This document shows positions 1-27,139 of a stretch of 64,000 nt of DNA, one piece after another. The stretch lies in contig CAJNDS010002767.1 in assembly GCA_905221605.1 (NCBI GenBank), forward strand, positions 183,501 to 247,500. Reading direction: 5' to 3'. The position numbers were made by a program, and so were the translations under genes. This stretch comes from Symbiodinium natans. Taxonomy: Eukaryota > Sar > Dinophyceae > Suessiales > Symbiodiniaceae. Every line of letters starts with the position of its first letter. The stretch's first letter is position 1. The notes below the pieces were generated by a model that did not search any database, had not been told where the DNA came from, and saw only the letters and a list, made by a program, of their open reading frames with translations.

Positions 1-3000
1 CGCAAACAAAATCTTCTGGCGCAAGTCTGCCTTAGTTGCTTCCTCCTCGGCTTCCTGATATTGGCACAGAGCCTTAGCTGAAGCCAGTCATGGGGTATGA
101 CAAGGTATGAGGTGTAGGAAATTGGCTAAGTCGGCGAAGTGACAGCAAACCCTCAAGCTTGCCAGCGTTGAGGGTTCAATGGAGCGAAGAAACCAGTGTT
201 GCAACATGCAACTGCTGGTTTTCGGAGTTCTGTAAGACTTGACCATCCGAACTGGCACAGGACCGTGTGCTGTATTTAAAGTATGATAATGAGATTCTGG
301 GACCTATTGTCAAATTGCAGTGAGTTCGACAGCGCACACACACGCACGCACACACACGCAAACACACACACACACACACACAGATTCTCAGACACCTATG
401 CCATGAGGTGTCCTCAAAAACAACTTGAAACATGCTACATATGGCGCTACTTCGGAAAGCCAACGGCTTCCGAGTCCTCAGCCCTATAACTATACGCCCT
501 AAACTGCCACAACCTGAGCACAGACAGATCCCAAAGTCCAAACCCCAGAAATTCGCAATTCCTGAAACAAACAATAAGGTTCCCCTCAAAGCACCGAAGA
601 ATAGCCTTTGGCACAAACACGACTGCCTGCTCTTTGAAGAAGCGCGCTTGCTGTTCTTCCGGCGATTCTCCCGAACGATTTAATCAGATGGTCATATTGG
701 GGAAAAATGAACTACCGGGCTTAACTACCAAAGTGCGGCCGCGTAGCGTAGTGGCAGCAGGCCTTGTAGACTGGTATGTTCGGATCATTCTCCTGCAGCA
801 CCGGAACCGTGTCGCTCGAAAACAAGCCCCGAAACGAAGTTGGACCCTGGTCTTCACTTGGAAAACAAACGGATCGAGGACTTAAGTAGGGTTCCAGACC
901 TCTTCTTATCAGGCTGTAAGAACAAAGGAAGTTGGAAGCACGGCTGGCCAATGCCTTTCCAGGACCTGCCGCCCAACCGCGTTCCTTTCGCGGACCTTTC
1001 GCGAATTTCAGCGCGCACTAATCAGGGAGCAATCGCCGTCTGTCGCGGAGATCTTGCTGTCCAAGACGTGCCAAAGTGAATGCTTTCGAGCATCACGCAT
1101 AAAACACCCTAAGCACCATATGGGTGATTTTAGACACGGTCCTGAAACGCACTCGTCGGGGAGCAAAACACTGTATGTATGAACCCCAAAAAAGCTGAAA
1201 CCTGCACAATGGGTGCGTTTACTCGTGGTCCCTAAACGCACTCGCTTTGGGGTTTGAGGTTAAGGGGCATGATAGTCTATCAGTATGAACCCCAAATCGG
1301 CTGAAACCTGCACCATGACTTCCTTTTCCGCGCGGTCCCTAAACGCACTCGCTTTGGGGTTTGAGGGTTAAGGGGCATGATATTCTATGTATGAACCCCA
1401 AATGGGGACGTGCACCATGGGTGCGTTTTTTTTGCGGTCCCTAAACGCACTCGCTTTGGGGTTTGACGGTTAAAGGGCATGATATTCTATCACAGTATGA
1501 CCCCCAAATAGGCTGAAACCTGCACCATGACTTCCTTTTCCGCGCGTCCCTAAACGCACTCGCTTTCGGGTTTGAGGGGTAAGGGGCACGATATTCTACC
1601 AACCATGTTATCCCTTTCGTTGCTCATTCCGCCGCGCTTTCGCGGGCCTTTCGCGGAGACTAAAAAACAAGCAGAAATCTATATCAGATTTTCGCCAGTA
1701 AAAAAGAAAACGGGAGTTTGCGGACAACGCCCATATGATTTACAAGTCTTACTTGCAGCGTCGTTCCTGTGGGAGATAGAGCCTGGGACGCAATGGCTTC
1801 AAAGTCTTGGGCCTTTGGGTCGCGTGTCGGGCACTGACGGCAAAGGCAGCTTTGAGGCGATTAAGATGATTGAGGCTGCCGGGGCTTGGGGGCTTAGCAC
1901 CAGGGATCCCGTGGTCTTCTGGACACGTGCAAATGCTGGAGATTCAGAGATTATGGACATGTAGACGTTGATCACTGTCCTTTCTCATGGCTTCGTCGTA
2001 GGTGTCGATGGACTTTTTGTAGTCACCATTGTGGAAGTAACCTGGTTCAGAACACCAGAACGGTAAAAAGCATCATACTCACAGGCGTATAGCAGAATGC
2101 ACGTACACCCGAATCTAATACGAGTACCGGTTTCCCAGTAGAACGTGCTACTGGGCTGTTGAATCTCAGAACCCAAGGCTCAGGAAGAACTTTGGGAGTT
2201 AGCTACAGTATCGAGGCGTGCCGTGCTCCCAGACGAGGTGCTATATGCCAGCCACATCAACAAGTGTGGCCGATCTTCCCGCGTCTTCTTCTCAAACTCC
2301 AGTAGCGTGACCGCGCCAACATAGTCGCAAACCTGCGAGGTCTAGTTACCGCGCATGACTGGAGATTTCTTAACTTAGCAATGAAGATGCACCGAGCTAA
2401 ACAGGTACGCTTATTGAGGGTCTTGGCGGTACAGAGCCAAGACTGCAGAAGTAACCGCGCACACTGCTGCCCCTGCGGTCGTTGAAAGTTACCATCCAAC
2501 CCAATTATGGGTGATGCGTCTTAAGCTGCCGCAGCCCGAGTTGCAACTTTTAATTAATGTTAACCCAAGACACCGTCAACGTCGGTTGAGACCAGAAGGA
2601 GGTCAGTGTTTACGTACGTGTATACAAAGATATACAACAAGAGCAAAGCAAGAGCAAAGCACAAATCTATGGGATGGAGGAGATGCGGGGCCGAGGGCTT
2701 CGGGGTGAAGGCAAGTGTCGGATTCGGAGTGTGGGTGTGGTCTCTGTGCAGGACTGAGGATTGGTGATTGGAGTTGGATGAACGCTTGGGAAGCTTGGGA
2801 AGCTTGGCCTTTCCGATGGAGGAACTTCTCATTCGGGGGGAGGAACTCTGCTGCGACTTGCGGCTACTTCCTTCTGCCCCGTGTGCCAAGCGAATCCCAA
2901 CACCGAGCGCCTCGAGGAACTCCTCTAAGCTCGGCCTTCCATAGAGGGGCGAGTTCCAAGGTCCTGAGGTCCTGTTTTGAGGCCTCTGGAGGTCTTCAGA

Positions 3001-4445
3001 CTTAAGAGACCCCAATTGGTAGCTTACTGCAATCAATCGATCAATCAATCAAACCCTCAAGGCCGCGCAACTCTGCGGGAGGATCTGAATTGGCAGCTGC
3101 CAAGAACTCGAAACTGCTGCCCTAAAAGCTGGGATGGCCCGTACTACCAAGCACCTACAGCAGCGGTGGGGGGGGGTGGGGATGAGCCGGCCAGGGTGAT
3201 ATGCAGCAGACGACCTCTGAGGACGTGTGCGTCTTTCCTGATCATTCGTTCGTCATATTCCCTCGGGCCTTGGCTGTACCCCTATGCCCTTGCCCACAAA
3301 ACCGAAATACTCCACTGAAACCTGGGTGCGCCGGGCAGAACCCAAGTAAATGGCTTAAAACCTACAAGTCGATTCGCTCGAGAACCCGAATCCACCAAAG
3401 TGGAAACGCTTGCCGTTTGAAAGTTTGGGCCTTGCGGTTTCTTTCTTCTTGCCCGGCGCTGCGCGAGGAGCCGCCTGAGGCCATGTTTTGTTTTTCGGGC
3501 TCAGTCCGAGTTGAGGGCATCCGAGGGGTTTGCTTGGGGTGCTACTCAAGGTCCGTGTCTTGTGATGACAGGCCCTTGCAGCATTTACTGGGTCATAGAA
3601 TGCGCATCGCAATGTAAGCAGTGCTGCATGTAGAGGAGTACTTCAACAAGTTGGCAGATTTTTGCTGATGGTACTGGGCCGTGACCGACACCCTGCTCAC
3701 CACTCGAGTGGCACTGATGAGAACTATCCAAAAGTCTTCTTTTGGCTCACCAATAGCAAAAGGCAATGTGGACAGGCCACTTAAGATTAGCCGAACCCTT
3801 CGGCGACTGCCGAACCCAAGACTCTCTTTGGCTTGGGCTCTACTTCCCAACACCAAAAAAGACTCAACAGCCATCTAACGTGATCCTACGTGATCTACGT
3901 TCATTATTATTCGGTTTCTCTCCACGCACGCTGCCCTACGTAGCTCCCTTGGACAATACGATAAGCTTGGGCTTGTCGGAACCTCATCTTCCGAAGTGAA
4001 CAGGGCTTTGGGCATGGCGTGGGTTGGCCATGCCAAAACCTGCCTTCTTTTACTCTCAGCCTGGATAATGTAACATTCGGCCGCCTGACGCTGCTTCTGC
4101 TTCTGCTTGGTCAGCGAGGTGCCTTCAGGAGATCAGTCTCTGAGGATCGAACCGTGGCCTCATGGCTTGATGATAGCCCGCGAAAGAACATCCCAAAACC
4201 AGAGTCAAACACCGAGTCGTACTGGACCAAAAAGGACCCAAGGACTCAGACTGAGGTGGTCTTATGCTCCTTGGCGGGCAGAAAGCTATTTGGCTACCTA
4301 GACTGATCATGATAAACCCGCTTCAACCTTTAGCAGCTTGACACGTGTCATTCAGGCCGTGAGCGTCCTTGGCTGGTTGGACTTCCCCTTAAAGGACGCA
4401 AGGCATATTATATCGAGCACAGCAAAGCTCGCCTGGTCGAATCAT
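1..4445 (-). CDS. IFT56: IFT56 (TTC26/DYF-13), copy A, N-terminal part; runs off the left edge
   Basis: Second tandem copy of the flagellar transport gene, in the same orientation and downstream of copy B. Exons, read right to left: 4433-4445 (MIRP), 4085-4122 ([11 protein letters not shown], identical to B), 3431-3474, 2911-2935 (PSLEEFLE), 2242-2332, 1980-2041 ([20 protein letters not shown]), 748-792 ([15 protein letters not shown]) and 31-72 or 1-72 ([14 protein letters not shown]). Over the first 120 codons 102 residues equal copy B by hand count, with no gap. Donors are GC, except GA after the sixth exon; acceptors are AG|G. B's exons 5 and 6 are fused here, and B's exon 7 is split. Read without a break to base 1, the last exon adds [10 protein letters not shown], which resembles B's next exon, so B's intron 8 may be absent. 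No stop or frameshift is seen, so the copy looks functional as far as it is visible. Confidence 0.92.
334..382. repeat. (CA)n microsatellite
   Basis: CA dinucleotides with a few CG interruptions, in the intron of copy A between its last two visible exons. Confidence 0.9.
1139..1600. repeat. Tandem repeat of about 110 bp inside the extra intron of IFT56 copy A
   Basis: Roughly four imperfect copies of a unit of about 105-115 bp containing CCTAAACGCACTCGCTTTGG, GGTTAAGGGGCATGAT and GGCTGAAACCTGCACCATG. All lie within the 1.19-kb intron (793-1979) found only in copy A. Confidence 0.85.
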
Positions 4446-4453
4446 GGCGCAGG

Positions 4454-4455
4454 CT
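4454..4455 (-). promoter_or_regulatory. Possible spliced-leader acceptor AG of IFT56 copy A
   Basis: The minus strand reads CATTCCAAG then CCTGCGCC before the ATG at 4443-4445. This is the same layout as copy B, and CCTGCGCC is shared. That places the likely acceptor 8 bases before the start codon. The pyrimidine tract is weak. Confidence 0.3.
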
Positions 4456-5773
4456 TGGAATGCTAAACGGATGCCAGCGCTGTGGCTCGTGAAAGAGACT
4501 TGGGTTAACGGCTAAAGGTTGAAGGGTCAGGCTTAACGACTCAAGCCCGAAAGCATTTTCTGCCAAATCGGTCAAGAGTTGCTTTGGGGAATCATTGGCT
4601 AGGGATGAGCTGATCAAGGACTTGAGTGGCCCAGTGCTGACCTTCTGCTACCAGTGTACTGCGGACCTCGACCATCTTCGGCTTATCGGGCTATCTTCTC
4701 GCACATCCTACTGTAGACCTTTAAAACGCTGGACGCGGAATTCATTTGTCGCTTTGGGCCAGAGTCCTTGGGCATCTGCTGCATGCCAGGCAATCAGAGA
4801 ACATTGCAAGAGAACGGGATGGAGCACTTACCCCAGAAGAAATGGTCTGAGTGCCGACGCCTCTGGTTGCGAGTCACCCGCATATCTCGTGCCCAAGGCT
4901 TGCGTGTTCAAAAGGCAGGTTTAACTATGGCGGAGTTTTGGTTCTGGGCATTTGATGATTGTTTTGAGAAACTCGAGAGCGAGAAAGCTTGACACTCGTC
5001 CGAAGATGAACTGAGACTCGTCTTCCTGCTGTGCAGGGAAGAAATATAGTAGGGTTTCGCATGATGGCAGCCATTCAACGGGAGTGCGGCAGACCACAGT
5101 AGAGCCAAACCATGCATACATTCACCATGCACTGACACTATCTGACACTCACGCGGCTGCCTTTGTTGCCACCTCGCGGCGATGAGATCGGTTCACTGGC
5201 ATCCGGGATGTGTCTCCCCAGAGCCAGCCAAACATCTGCGACGTGGGACTGGATCCTAGAACTCGCTGTCTAAGCTCTTTGTGCAAGAAATGGAAGGGTT
5301 GAGGTTGAGGATGCCCCATGCCGAAAGACTAACGGGGACCATAAGCATCACGAATCTGTGGCTCTTTAGGGCACATGGAAGCACTATAGGGACTTTGAGG
5401 CAATCAGTGTAAACAGGGGACCGATCACTGGCCATACTGGGAGCAACCCTTGCTTAGGGACCTAGGTCCGTAATCTCGAATCTTCACAAGCGGCTCTCTG
5501 GGAATGATTTGCCCGGACAAGCCGCTACAATCTGCCAGGTATAGTCCGCCATAAGAAACCCCGATGCCAAGCACAGCCCTTAAGAGTCCCATTCAGCACT
5601 TCGACCACGTGGCCCCCCGATCGTGTGTTCACTTGGCCGGAGGCGTTCAGACAGGTCCGCGCCCACCCTAAGATCCTTCCTCGCTACTCCCAGAACATGC
5701 CTGGCGAACCGACCTCCCGCACAAGGCTGTACAGAAACACAATGTCCGGGCGCTTTCTGGGACGAGCTGACTC

Positions 5774-5787
5774 AGCCGGCGCCGGCT
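5774..5787. repeat. 14-bp palindrome AGCCGGCGCCGGCT
   Basis: Perfect inverted repeat in the spacer between the two IFT56 copies. The function is unknown. Confidence 0.7.
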
Positions 5788-6274
5788 GTGTGCCAGGTCT
5801 TCGCGTTTAGGGCGTTGGTTAAGTCTCGGGCTTATGGGGCTTGGCTACCTTCAGGGCTGTGGCCGCTTGATGCGATTGTGCATTGCTTTTGGACGTGTAA
5901 GTAAGTAGGTGACTTGAAGTGTGCAGCTCATCACCCCCGATGCATTCAAAAAGAAAAGTTGTGGGCTTCAGGGATCGAAACCTGCAAGGTTCCAAGACAG
6001 GTTTGACACGTCGGCGCTTGCTGGCGGCTGGTGAAACCTGCACAACTGCACACCGTCGCAAATTCGTGAATTCGGCAGTGAGACTCGACCATCGTCTTCC
6101 AGCTTGGAAGACCTGCTACACTAAAAAACCAAGCCACTTCATAGGATGGGGAAGGAGCAGTGCTGTGATTCATGACAGGCACTTGCGAATGCCATCTCCT
6201 GCAAGTCTGCTCTGAAAGCTCATGGACCATTGCTGTTCAGATCTCGGGTCTCGGGTTAGAGGATACACGGCCAC

Positions 6275-21527
<15,253 letters not shown>

Positions 21528-21540
21528 GGCGGCGCAGGCT

Positions 21541-21542
21541 CT
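21541..21542 (-). promoter_or_regulatory. Possible spliced-leader acceptor AG of IFT56 copy B
   Basis: On the minus strand a short pyrimidine run (CACTTCTTTCC) ends in AG, 13 bases before the ATG at 21525-21527. Dinoflagellate mRNAs receive a 22-nt spliced leader at such a site. Which AG is used is inferred, not seen; another AG could serve. Confidence 0.35.
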
Positions 21543-21544
21543 GG

Positions 21545-24500
21545 AAAGAAGTGCTCTCTTCTGCTTAAAGCTATTGTGGGAAGGGCTTGGCTTTGGGCTT
21601 CGGAGGGATGGGGTTGGGCTGGAGGGGTGGAGAAAGTGGAGCATTGAAGTGTCCGCTTGACAGCTTGTGCGTGTTTTCAGTCTAATTTCGCGATGCAACT
21701 GCTTGACACACTCTACGCTACAAACTATGATGGTATGGTTAGGAAAGTTTCATGCAGCGTGGCTCTTAGGTTTCTCCTGAACCGCTCCCAGCGCTGAATA
21801 CATTGTGTAGGGCAGCTTTAGCGCAGCTGGGGGGCAGCGGTAACTTTTCACCACATACCTGACTGATACTGTATAGATACTGTGGAACCTAATTCAGCCC
21901 TACTTGAAACGCCCTAAGAACCCCAACCACTCTTCACTCCGCCGAAACCCCTCAAAAGGCAACAGCGCTCGTCTTTGTCATCGCGTTGAAAGGCGAACCC
22001 AATCTAAGCACGACCCAGCGGTCCCCATTGGCACATCCCACGTGGCCGCAGAGCTCCATGACTTTGGTGTGTGTGGGGGGGGGGGGGGGCTTAGGACTCG
22101 GAGTGTCAGGGCTCAAGGCATTCTTGCTTGTTCATAGCGATTAGAAGCAGGAACCCTTAGACCTTGCCCAAGCGGACTTCAACAGCGCGGAATTAGAGCC
22201 ACTGATGCGACGAGAAAAACCCTGTTTTTGGCATCAAAAAGCCCCAATTCCACAGACAACTTGCCTCAAAACACTTGAACCGAACAGTTGCGAATTCTGC
22301 CCGACCGCATACAACTCGAACTCAAGCAGCATATCAAGCTTTCAATCGCCAAGGGCCTTTATCAACAAATGCCACAGAAGGACTCACTCTAGGACTATGC
22401 CGGGAAGGCCTGAACTGCCAGAATGTCCGTAAGCCCCGATCCCGTGGCAACAAAGCCATGAATTGCTAAACCCGAGAGCTTCACCCGCAAAAGACAGCTA
22501 GGTCAGCTAGGCGATGCTAGGTGTTTCAGGTGGGCTGATGTTTCTTTATACTTTTTTGCCGGGATCTTCAACAGCCAAGGATGTGAAGTTAGGACTTTGG
22601 GCCTACATAGGACATAACTACTTGTGGTTCACGGGGAGGGCTGTAAGATTTCGGTTTACAATCTCATCGTGCGTGCCGTCATGGGACATGCTAGACCCCT
22701 GGGCATCCGACTACTGGAAAGGGCTGCAAATGCCAAATTTGCTCTCGAATTTTGCAGCAGCATTTGCCCAAGGCTTGACTCTGCCAGTTTTAGTCATAAC
22801 CTTTGCAAGTTACAAAGCACCTCATGGTTGTTCTCGGGGTACCCTGCACCTCACACTTCCTCTCAGAGCACACTGGCATTGGCACCCTTTGGCCGCCACG
22901 TTTGCACACGGAGCAGCCCTCGGCAACGCCTGCGCAGGGAGGTCTCCAAAGATGATCCCGAGCTCGCCTTGTGCATCCTAAGCCCCCCTTGACACATTCG
23001 AGGCCCTCCGGCAGCACTGGCTCAGCAGTTGTGCGTTGCGCTCCGGGCCTCATTTGGGGATTGGCGTGCGGGGTTCAGGGTGTAGGGGTTAGGTTTGATT
23101 GTATCGGCTTTGGGGCAGAAGTTCGGGACATGACGTAGCCTGGTCGAACACCAAACCTTCAAGGTCTCATCATAGTATCTGGACATGAGGGCTGAAGGGT
23201 CATTTAGAAGGAATTATGACACTTCCCTTTTAGTTTTTTTACACTTTTTCCTGAGACCTTGGGCTCCGGGCTGCGGTCGAGGGGCTAGGTCAGCTCCTGC
23301 CATGACGTCTTTCAACCAAAAGACCCAAGGATGCAACATTTGAGAATATGGAGCCTCAAAGCTACCTTGCGTTGTAGGACCTTGTAGGAGTTATATTATT
23401 CATTTCTGACTACTTCCAGCAACTTCTGGGGAGGCCTTCTTCACCTCAGCAATGGAACCTCCCAACGTTGAAGAGGTTTGGAGGGAGTGACGGAAGCCAA
23501 CTTTTCAAGTTTCACCTGCGGACTTTCGCTGCTTTATGCGCAGGATAGGATACACAGGCTCAGGGGTCTCGACTGGGACTCAGGGGCTCGGCTGAGTCAC
23601 GCAGTCGAGTAAAAAATGATTTGGCCTACGCACGTGCAGCTTTCGGGCATCTGGGCAATCTAGGCTCCTAAAGATGGCCGAAGCATTTAAAGGTGAATTG
23701 TGAGAACGCCCAAAGAATCTGCCAGGAGTCCTCCTCATCCTCATCCCAGTTCATGGACCTCGGCATTATGCATGTTGAGTGCCATCCTCACAAACCTGCA
23801 AAAGAGAATGCGCGCTCCAAGATGTCCATGCTCGTTCTCTTGAGGTCAAGGACTACTCAGACCACTCAACACTGAGTGCTCGTGACACTCCTGGCACTGG
23901 GGTCTTAACCTGGCGGCAGCACCATCTGTGTCGATCGTGACGCAGTGGCTCATGCAGTATAGCAACCTGTTCAAGGAGGCTCATGGTTTCCTCACACAGG
24001 AAACCCCGCATCCCCCCCCAAAGCCTCTGCTGACCTTCGAAACCTTTCAGCCAACACCATGCCGCACAGTGCGGGTCTCGCACTACATGTGCCCTTCTAA
24101 AGGTTTATGATTAGGGTGTGAAGACCTCCCATGGCTCGAAATACTCATCAATGATGTCCCTAAGCACAGATCCCGCTCGAGAGCGCGCGAGGCATCGATT
24201 AGGTTGTTAGCACAGTGCTTCCGGGCATTTTGATTCTTGACCCCATGTAACGTGACAGTAACCAAACTTAAGCCCACGCCACTATGGCCTTAGGGATGTT
24301 GGGCTTAGGGACTTGCGCTGAGCTTTCAGGGATGTGCTTGACGATGATGCTTGGAAACTTGCAAGCTTGCCCAAAGCTCGGGGTATTGATGATGAGGCCC
24401 GCAGTCAGATATGAAAGGGTCGAGGCGTTCTCGCCAAACACTGGTGTAGCATCAGCCGAAATCCTACCCTGCACCCGCCAAAGCTTTCCCCAGCGAGCTC

Positions 24501-24800
24501 GCCTCTCCCGGCAGATCTCTACAGAGGAATACGCGGGCAAGTCCAGCGTGAAGAAGCCTCAGTCTGCGTCCAGTTGGGATGCAATATGCTTTTGAAGACC
24601 ACACGTATATACCCTTGACTTCATAAACCCTGACCTGTCAAGAGCCCCCTTTCGAAGCGCCTATATTTTTATGGACCGGCTGGATGGGGGCTCGAGGAAC
24701 TTGCCCGTCGCGACGCTTCTCTAGGTCGAAAGGCATTTTGAGGTGGCTTCAGAGCCCCATGGTGGGGGGGAGATGGAATACCTCTGCTAAGCCACATCTA
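21545..24800. other. No gene recognised upstream of IFT56 copy B
   Basis: Should contain the 3' end of the next minus-strand gene or its spacer. There is one 155-codon plus-strand frame (22514-22981) without splice or family support, and a protein-like plus-strand stretch near 23928-24000 (QWLMQYSNLFKEAHGFLTQ) that also reads open on the other strand. A G run lies at about 22077-22090. Confidence 0.5.
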
Positions 24801-24820
24801 GCCTTAACCTAAAGGGGTAT

Positions 24821-24957
24821 AAGGAGGGACCCCTCGAAGGGACCCTTCATCTTATCCCCCTAAATAACACCTAATATACCTTACATATATATACCTAAGC
24901 AGCCCCTAAACAACGCTCGGATAACCCTGAAAGGTCCCTTGCAAGGGTCCCTCCCGT
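24821..24957. mobile_element. Small foldback (MITE-like) element
   Basis: The left arm GAGGGACCCCTCGAAGGGACC reappears inverted at about 24932-24955 as GAGGGACCCTTGCAAGGGACC. The arms match at 17 of 21 positions and are separated by about 90 bp of AT-rich sequence. Weaker complementarity may extend outward to about 24804-24972. There is no coding sequence, so it could be a non-autonomous transposon or simply a hairpin-forming repeat. A target site duplication was not established. Confidence 0.5.
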
Positions 24958-24959
24958 AG

Positions 24960-26290
24960 TCCCTTGGTAACCCGAAGTTGCACACTACATTCTCAACGGC
25001 CCACATAAGCGCGTCGCAGCTTCAGCACCTCATTCTTACATCGAGCCTTCGAGGCCCCACTTGAATCCAGCTTGAATCCAAGGGCAGGTGTGTGAGGATG
25101 GCAACCTCGAGTCGTTGCTGCCGCTCCTCGGTCGGGCTCTCAGCACTTCGGGCTAAAGAAATTTAGTGCTTAGGGAATGACTCTTCAGGGTTATGGCCAG
25201 AGACTTGTGGCTGGCGGGTTTCGAGGTCTTCTTCACTTACTCAAGGGAGCAACATCGCCAGAACCGACGTTTGCTTGGGGAGCTCTTTGGGTTTGAGAGG
25301 CTTCAAGTCGCTTCAGGGTCAACATGCCCCGCGCCTTCCATGCTGACATTGGGTCACTAGGACATGTCCAGCGCATGTACGACTTCGAACTGCCATGGTG
25401 CTCTGTTCGGGGCTTCTTGCGAGTTGCACTGCATGTCGGGCCTAAGCCTCAAAGCCTTAAAGTCTTAACGGTCTTAACGGCTGAAGTAACCTTCGTTGGA
25501 GGTTGGGATCCCTTTGTGACCACGGGGTCGAGGCAGCGCTCTTGCGAGCCCAACGCTAGTACTTGAATGTCAGAGCCAAAGGAGGCTTGGGCATGCTTGG
25601 GCTGAGGGCGGAGCTGAAAAAGCAAACAAAGCCCTGAGCCTGGTGTCCCCCAAAACCCACTGGCAAAAGAAACGACCGAGGGTCAGCAGCTGAACGGTGA
25701 AGCTCCTTTCCCACACCTCGCCTGGAAGAGAGCTTCGCCCCCAGACGAATCCTCGGTCTCCAACAGGCTCACAGCTACAGAACTTCGCAACGATTAGGCA
25801 GGGCTTACTCTATGGTAACTCAGGAGTTTAGTTTAGTTCTGGCACACAAGGCAGGGAAAGAGAGAGATGGGAGAGAGGTAACCAGGCAAGCTGTGCGTTG
25901 AAGCATCTTGCAGATGTGCGGGGGTTTTGGCCTGGGAAGGAGGTTGCAGGGTTCAGGCTTCGGGTCCGGGTTGTGCCCTGCGGTGTTGGCTTTTCGTGAT
26001 CCTGCAAAGAACAGCCAGCACTGAACCCTAAAACGCCCTAAGCTGCCATGACTTGTCTTCCGCTTTATGGCCTCGGGCCAGGCAACTTGGCACTGGATAG
26101 TTTTGCTTTAGGCTCGGTGCTTAGCCGGGGGTGTAGCTGACGTAGTGGTTGCATCTCAGGCGCCATCCGAACCTAAGCTTCCCTGTAGCCTTCTCAAGTC
26201 TTCCGGCTTATCCGCCGACCCCCTTTGTCGGCGTCAAGAAGCTGGACTCGTACCTTTCCCGCTGGATCCGGCCAAGTGCGTGGAACCACG
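24960..26290. other. No gene recognised
   Basis: Ordinary intron-like sequence with degenerate CCCTGAACC words. I see no conserved exon. Confidence 0.5.
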
Positions 26291-27130
26291 CGTTTTGTGT
26301 TGGCTGCACCCTACCCCCCTCCCCCCCACCCTCACCCCGTACCCCTCCCCCGCCCCCCCCCTACCCCCCTGCCTAGCCCCCTCCCACAGGAGAAGAACCG
26401 AATTTGTTGTTTTGAAACACTTTCCCCGACCCCGTACGCCCCCCCCCTCCCCCCCGCCCCCCCCCCCCCCTACCCCCCCCTGCCCCCCCCCCACCGCACA
26501 GGAGAAGGACCAAATAAAGCAACCGAATTTGTTGTTTTGGAAGGCGCAAGTGGGTGGAACCACGCGTTTTGTGTTGGCTGCTGCACCCCTCACCCCGTAC
26601 CCCCCCCCCCCCCCCCCCCCTACCCCCCTGCCTAGCACCCCCCCAACAGGATAGGACCAAAGCGGTCAAGTGGTTGGAACCACGCGTCACCCCTACCACC
26701 ACCCCCCCCCCCCCCCTCACCCCTACCCTCACCCCGTACCCCCCCCCCTCCCCCCCCCCCCCCCCCAAGGACCAAGCAACCGAATTTGTTGGTGCGTTTT
26801 GTGTTGGCTGCACCCTACTACACCTACCCCCCCCCCCTCCCCCTACCCGTACCCCCCCCCCCCTGCCTGCTTTTCAACAGGCTCGCGTTTTGCCCCCCCC
26901 CCCCCCTCCCCCCTACCCTCACCCCGCACCCCCCCCTCCGGCCACCCCCCTCCCTCCCCCCTGCCTAACCCCCCCCCACAGGAGAAGGATCAAAAGCAAC
27001 CAAATTCGTTGTTTTGGACCACGCGTTTTGTGTTGGCTGCACCCTACTACCCCCCCCCTCCCCCCTACCCCTCCCCCCCTACCCCCCCCCTACCCCCCTG
27101 CCAGCCAGGAGAAGGACCAAAAGCAACCGA
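26290..27130. repeat. Imperfect tandem array with long poly-C tracts
   Basis: At least four units with the phrases CGCGTTTTGTGTTGGCTGCACC, then C-runs broken by single T or A, then CAGGAGAAGGACCAAA and CAACCGAATTTGTTGTTTTGG. Unit length varies from about 200 to 280 bp with the C tracts. The proline-rich open frames across it are a by-product of the C runs. Confidence 0.85.
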
Positions 27131-27139
27131 ATTTGTTGT

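Larger units (their letters stand above)
4446..6274. other. Intergenic spacer between IFT56 copies B and A
   Basis: The 1.8 kb between the stop codon of copy B and the start codon of copy A. It should contain B's 3' UTR and any signal for ending B's transcript and trans-splicing A. I see no conserved exon, no AATAAA signal that stands out and no TATA box. It has one 14-bp GC-rich palindrome (5774-5787). Confidence 0.6.

Noticed and set aside
22514-22981. 155-codon plus-strand frame with hydrophobic stretches
   Set aside because: No family match, no convincing splice context, and a second long frame overlaps it. Uninterrupted coding of this length would be unlike the proven genes here.
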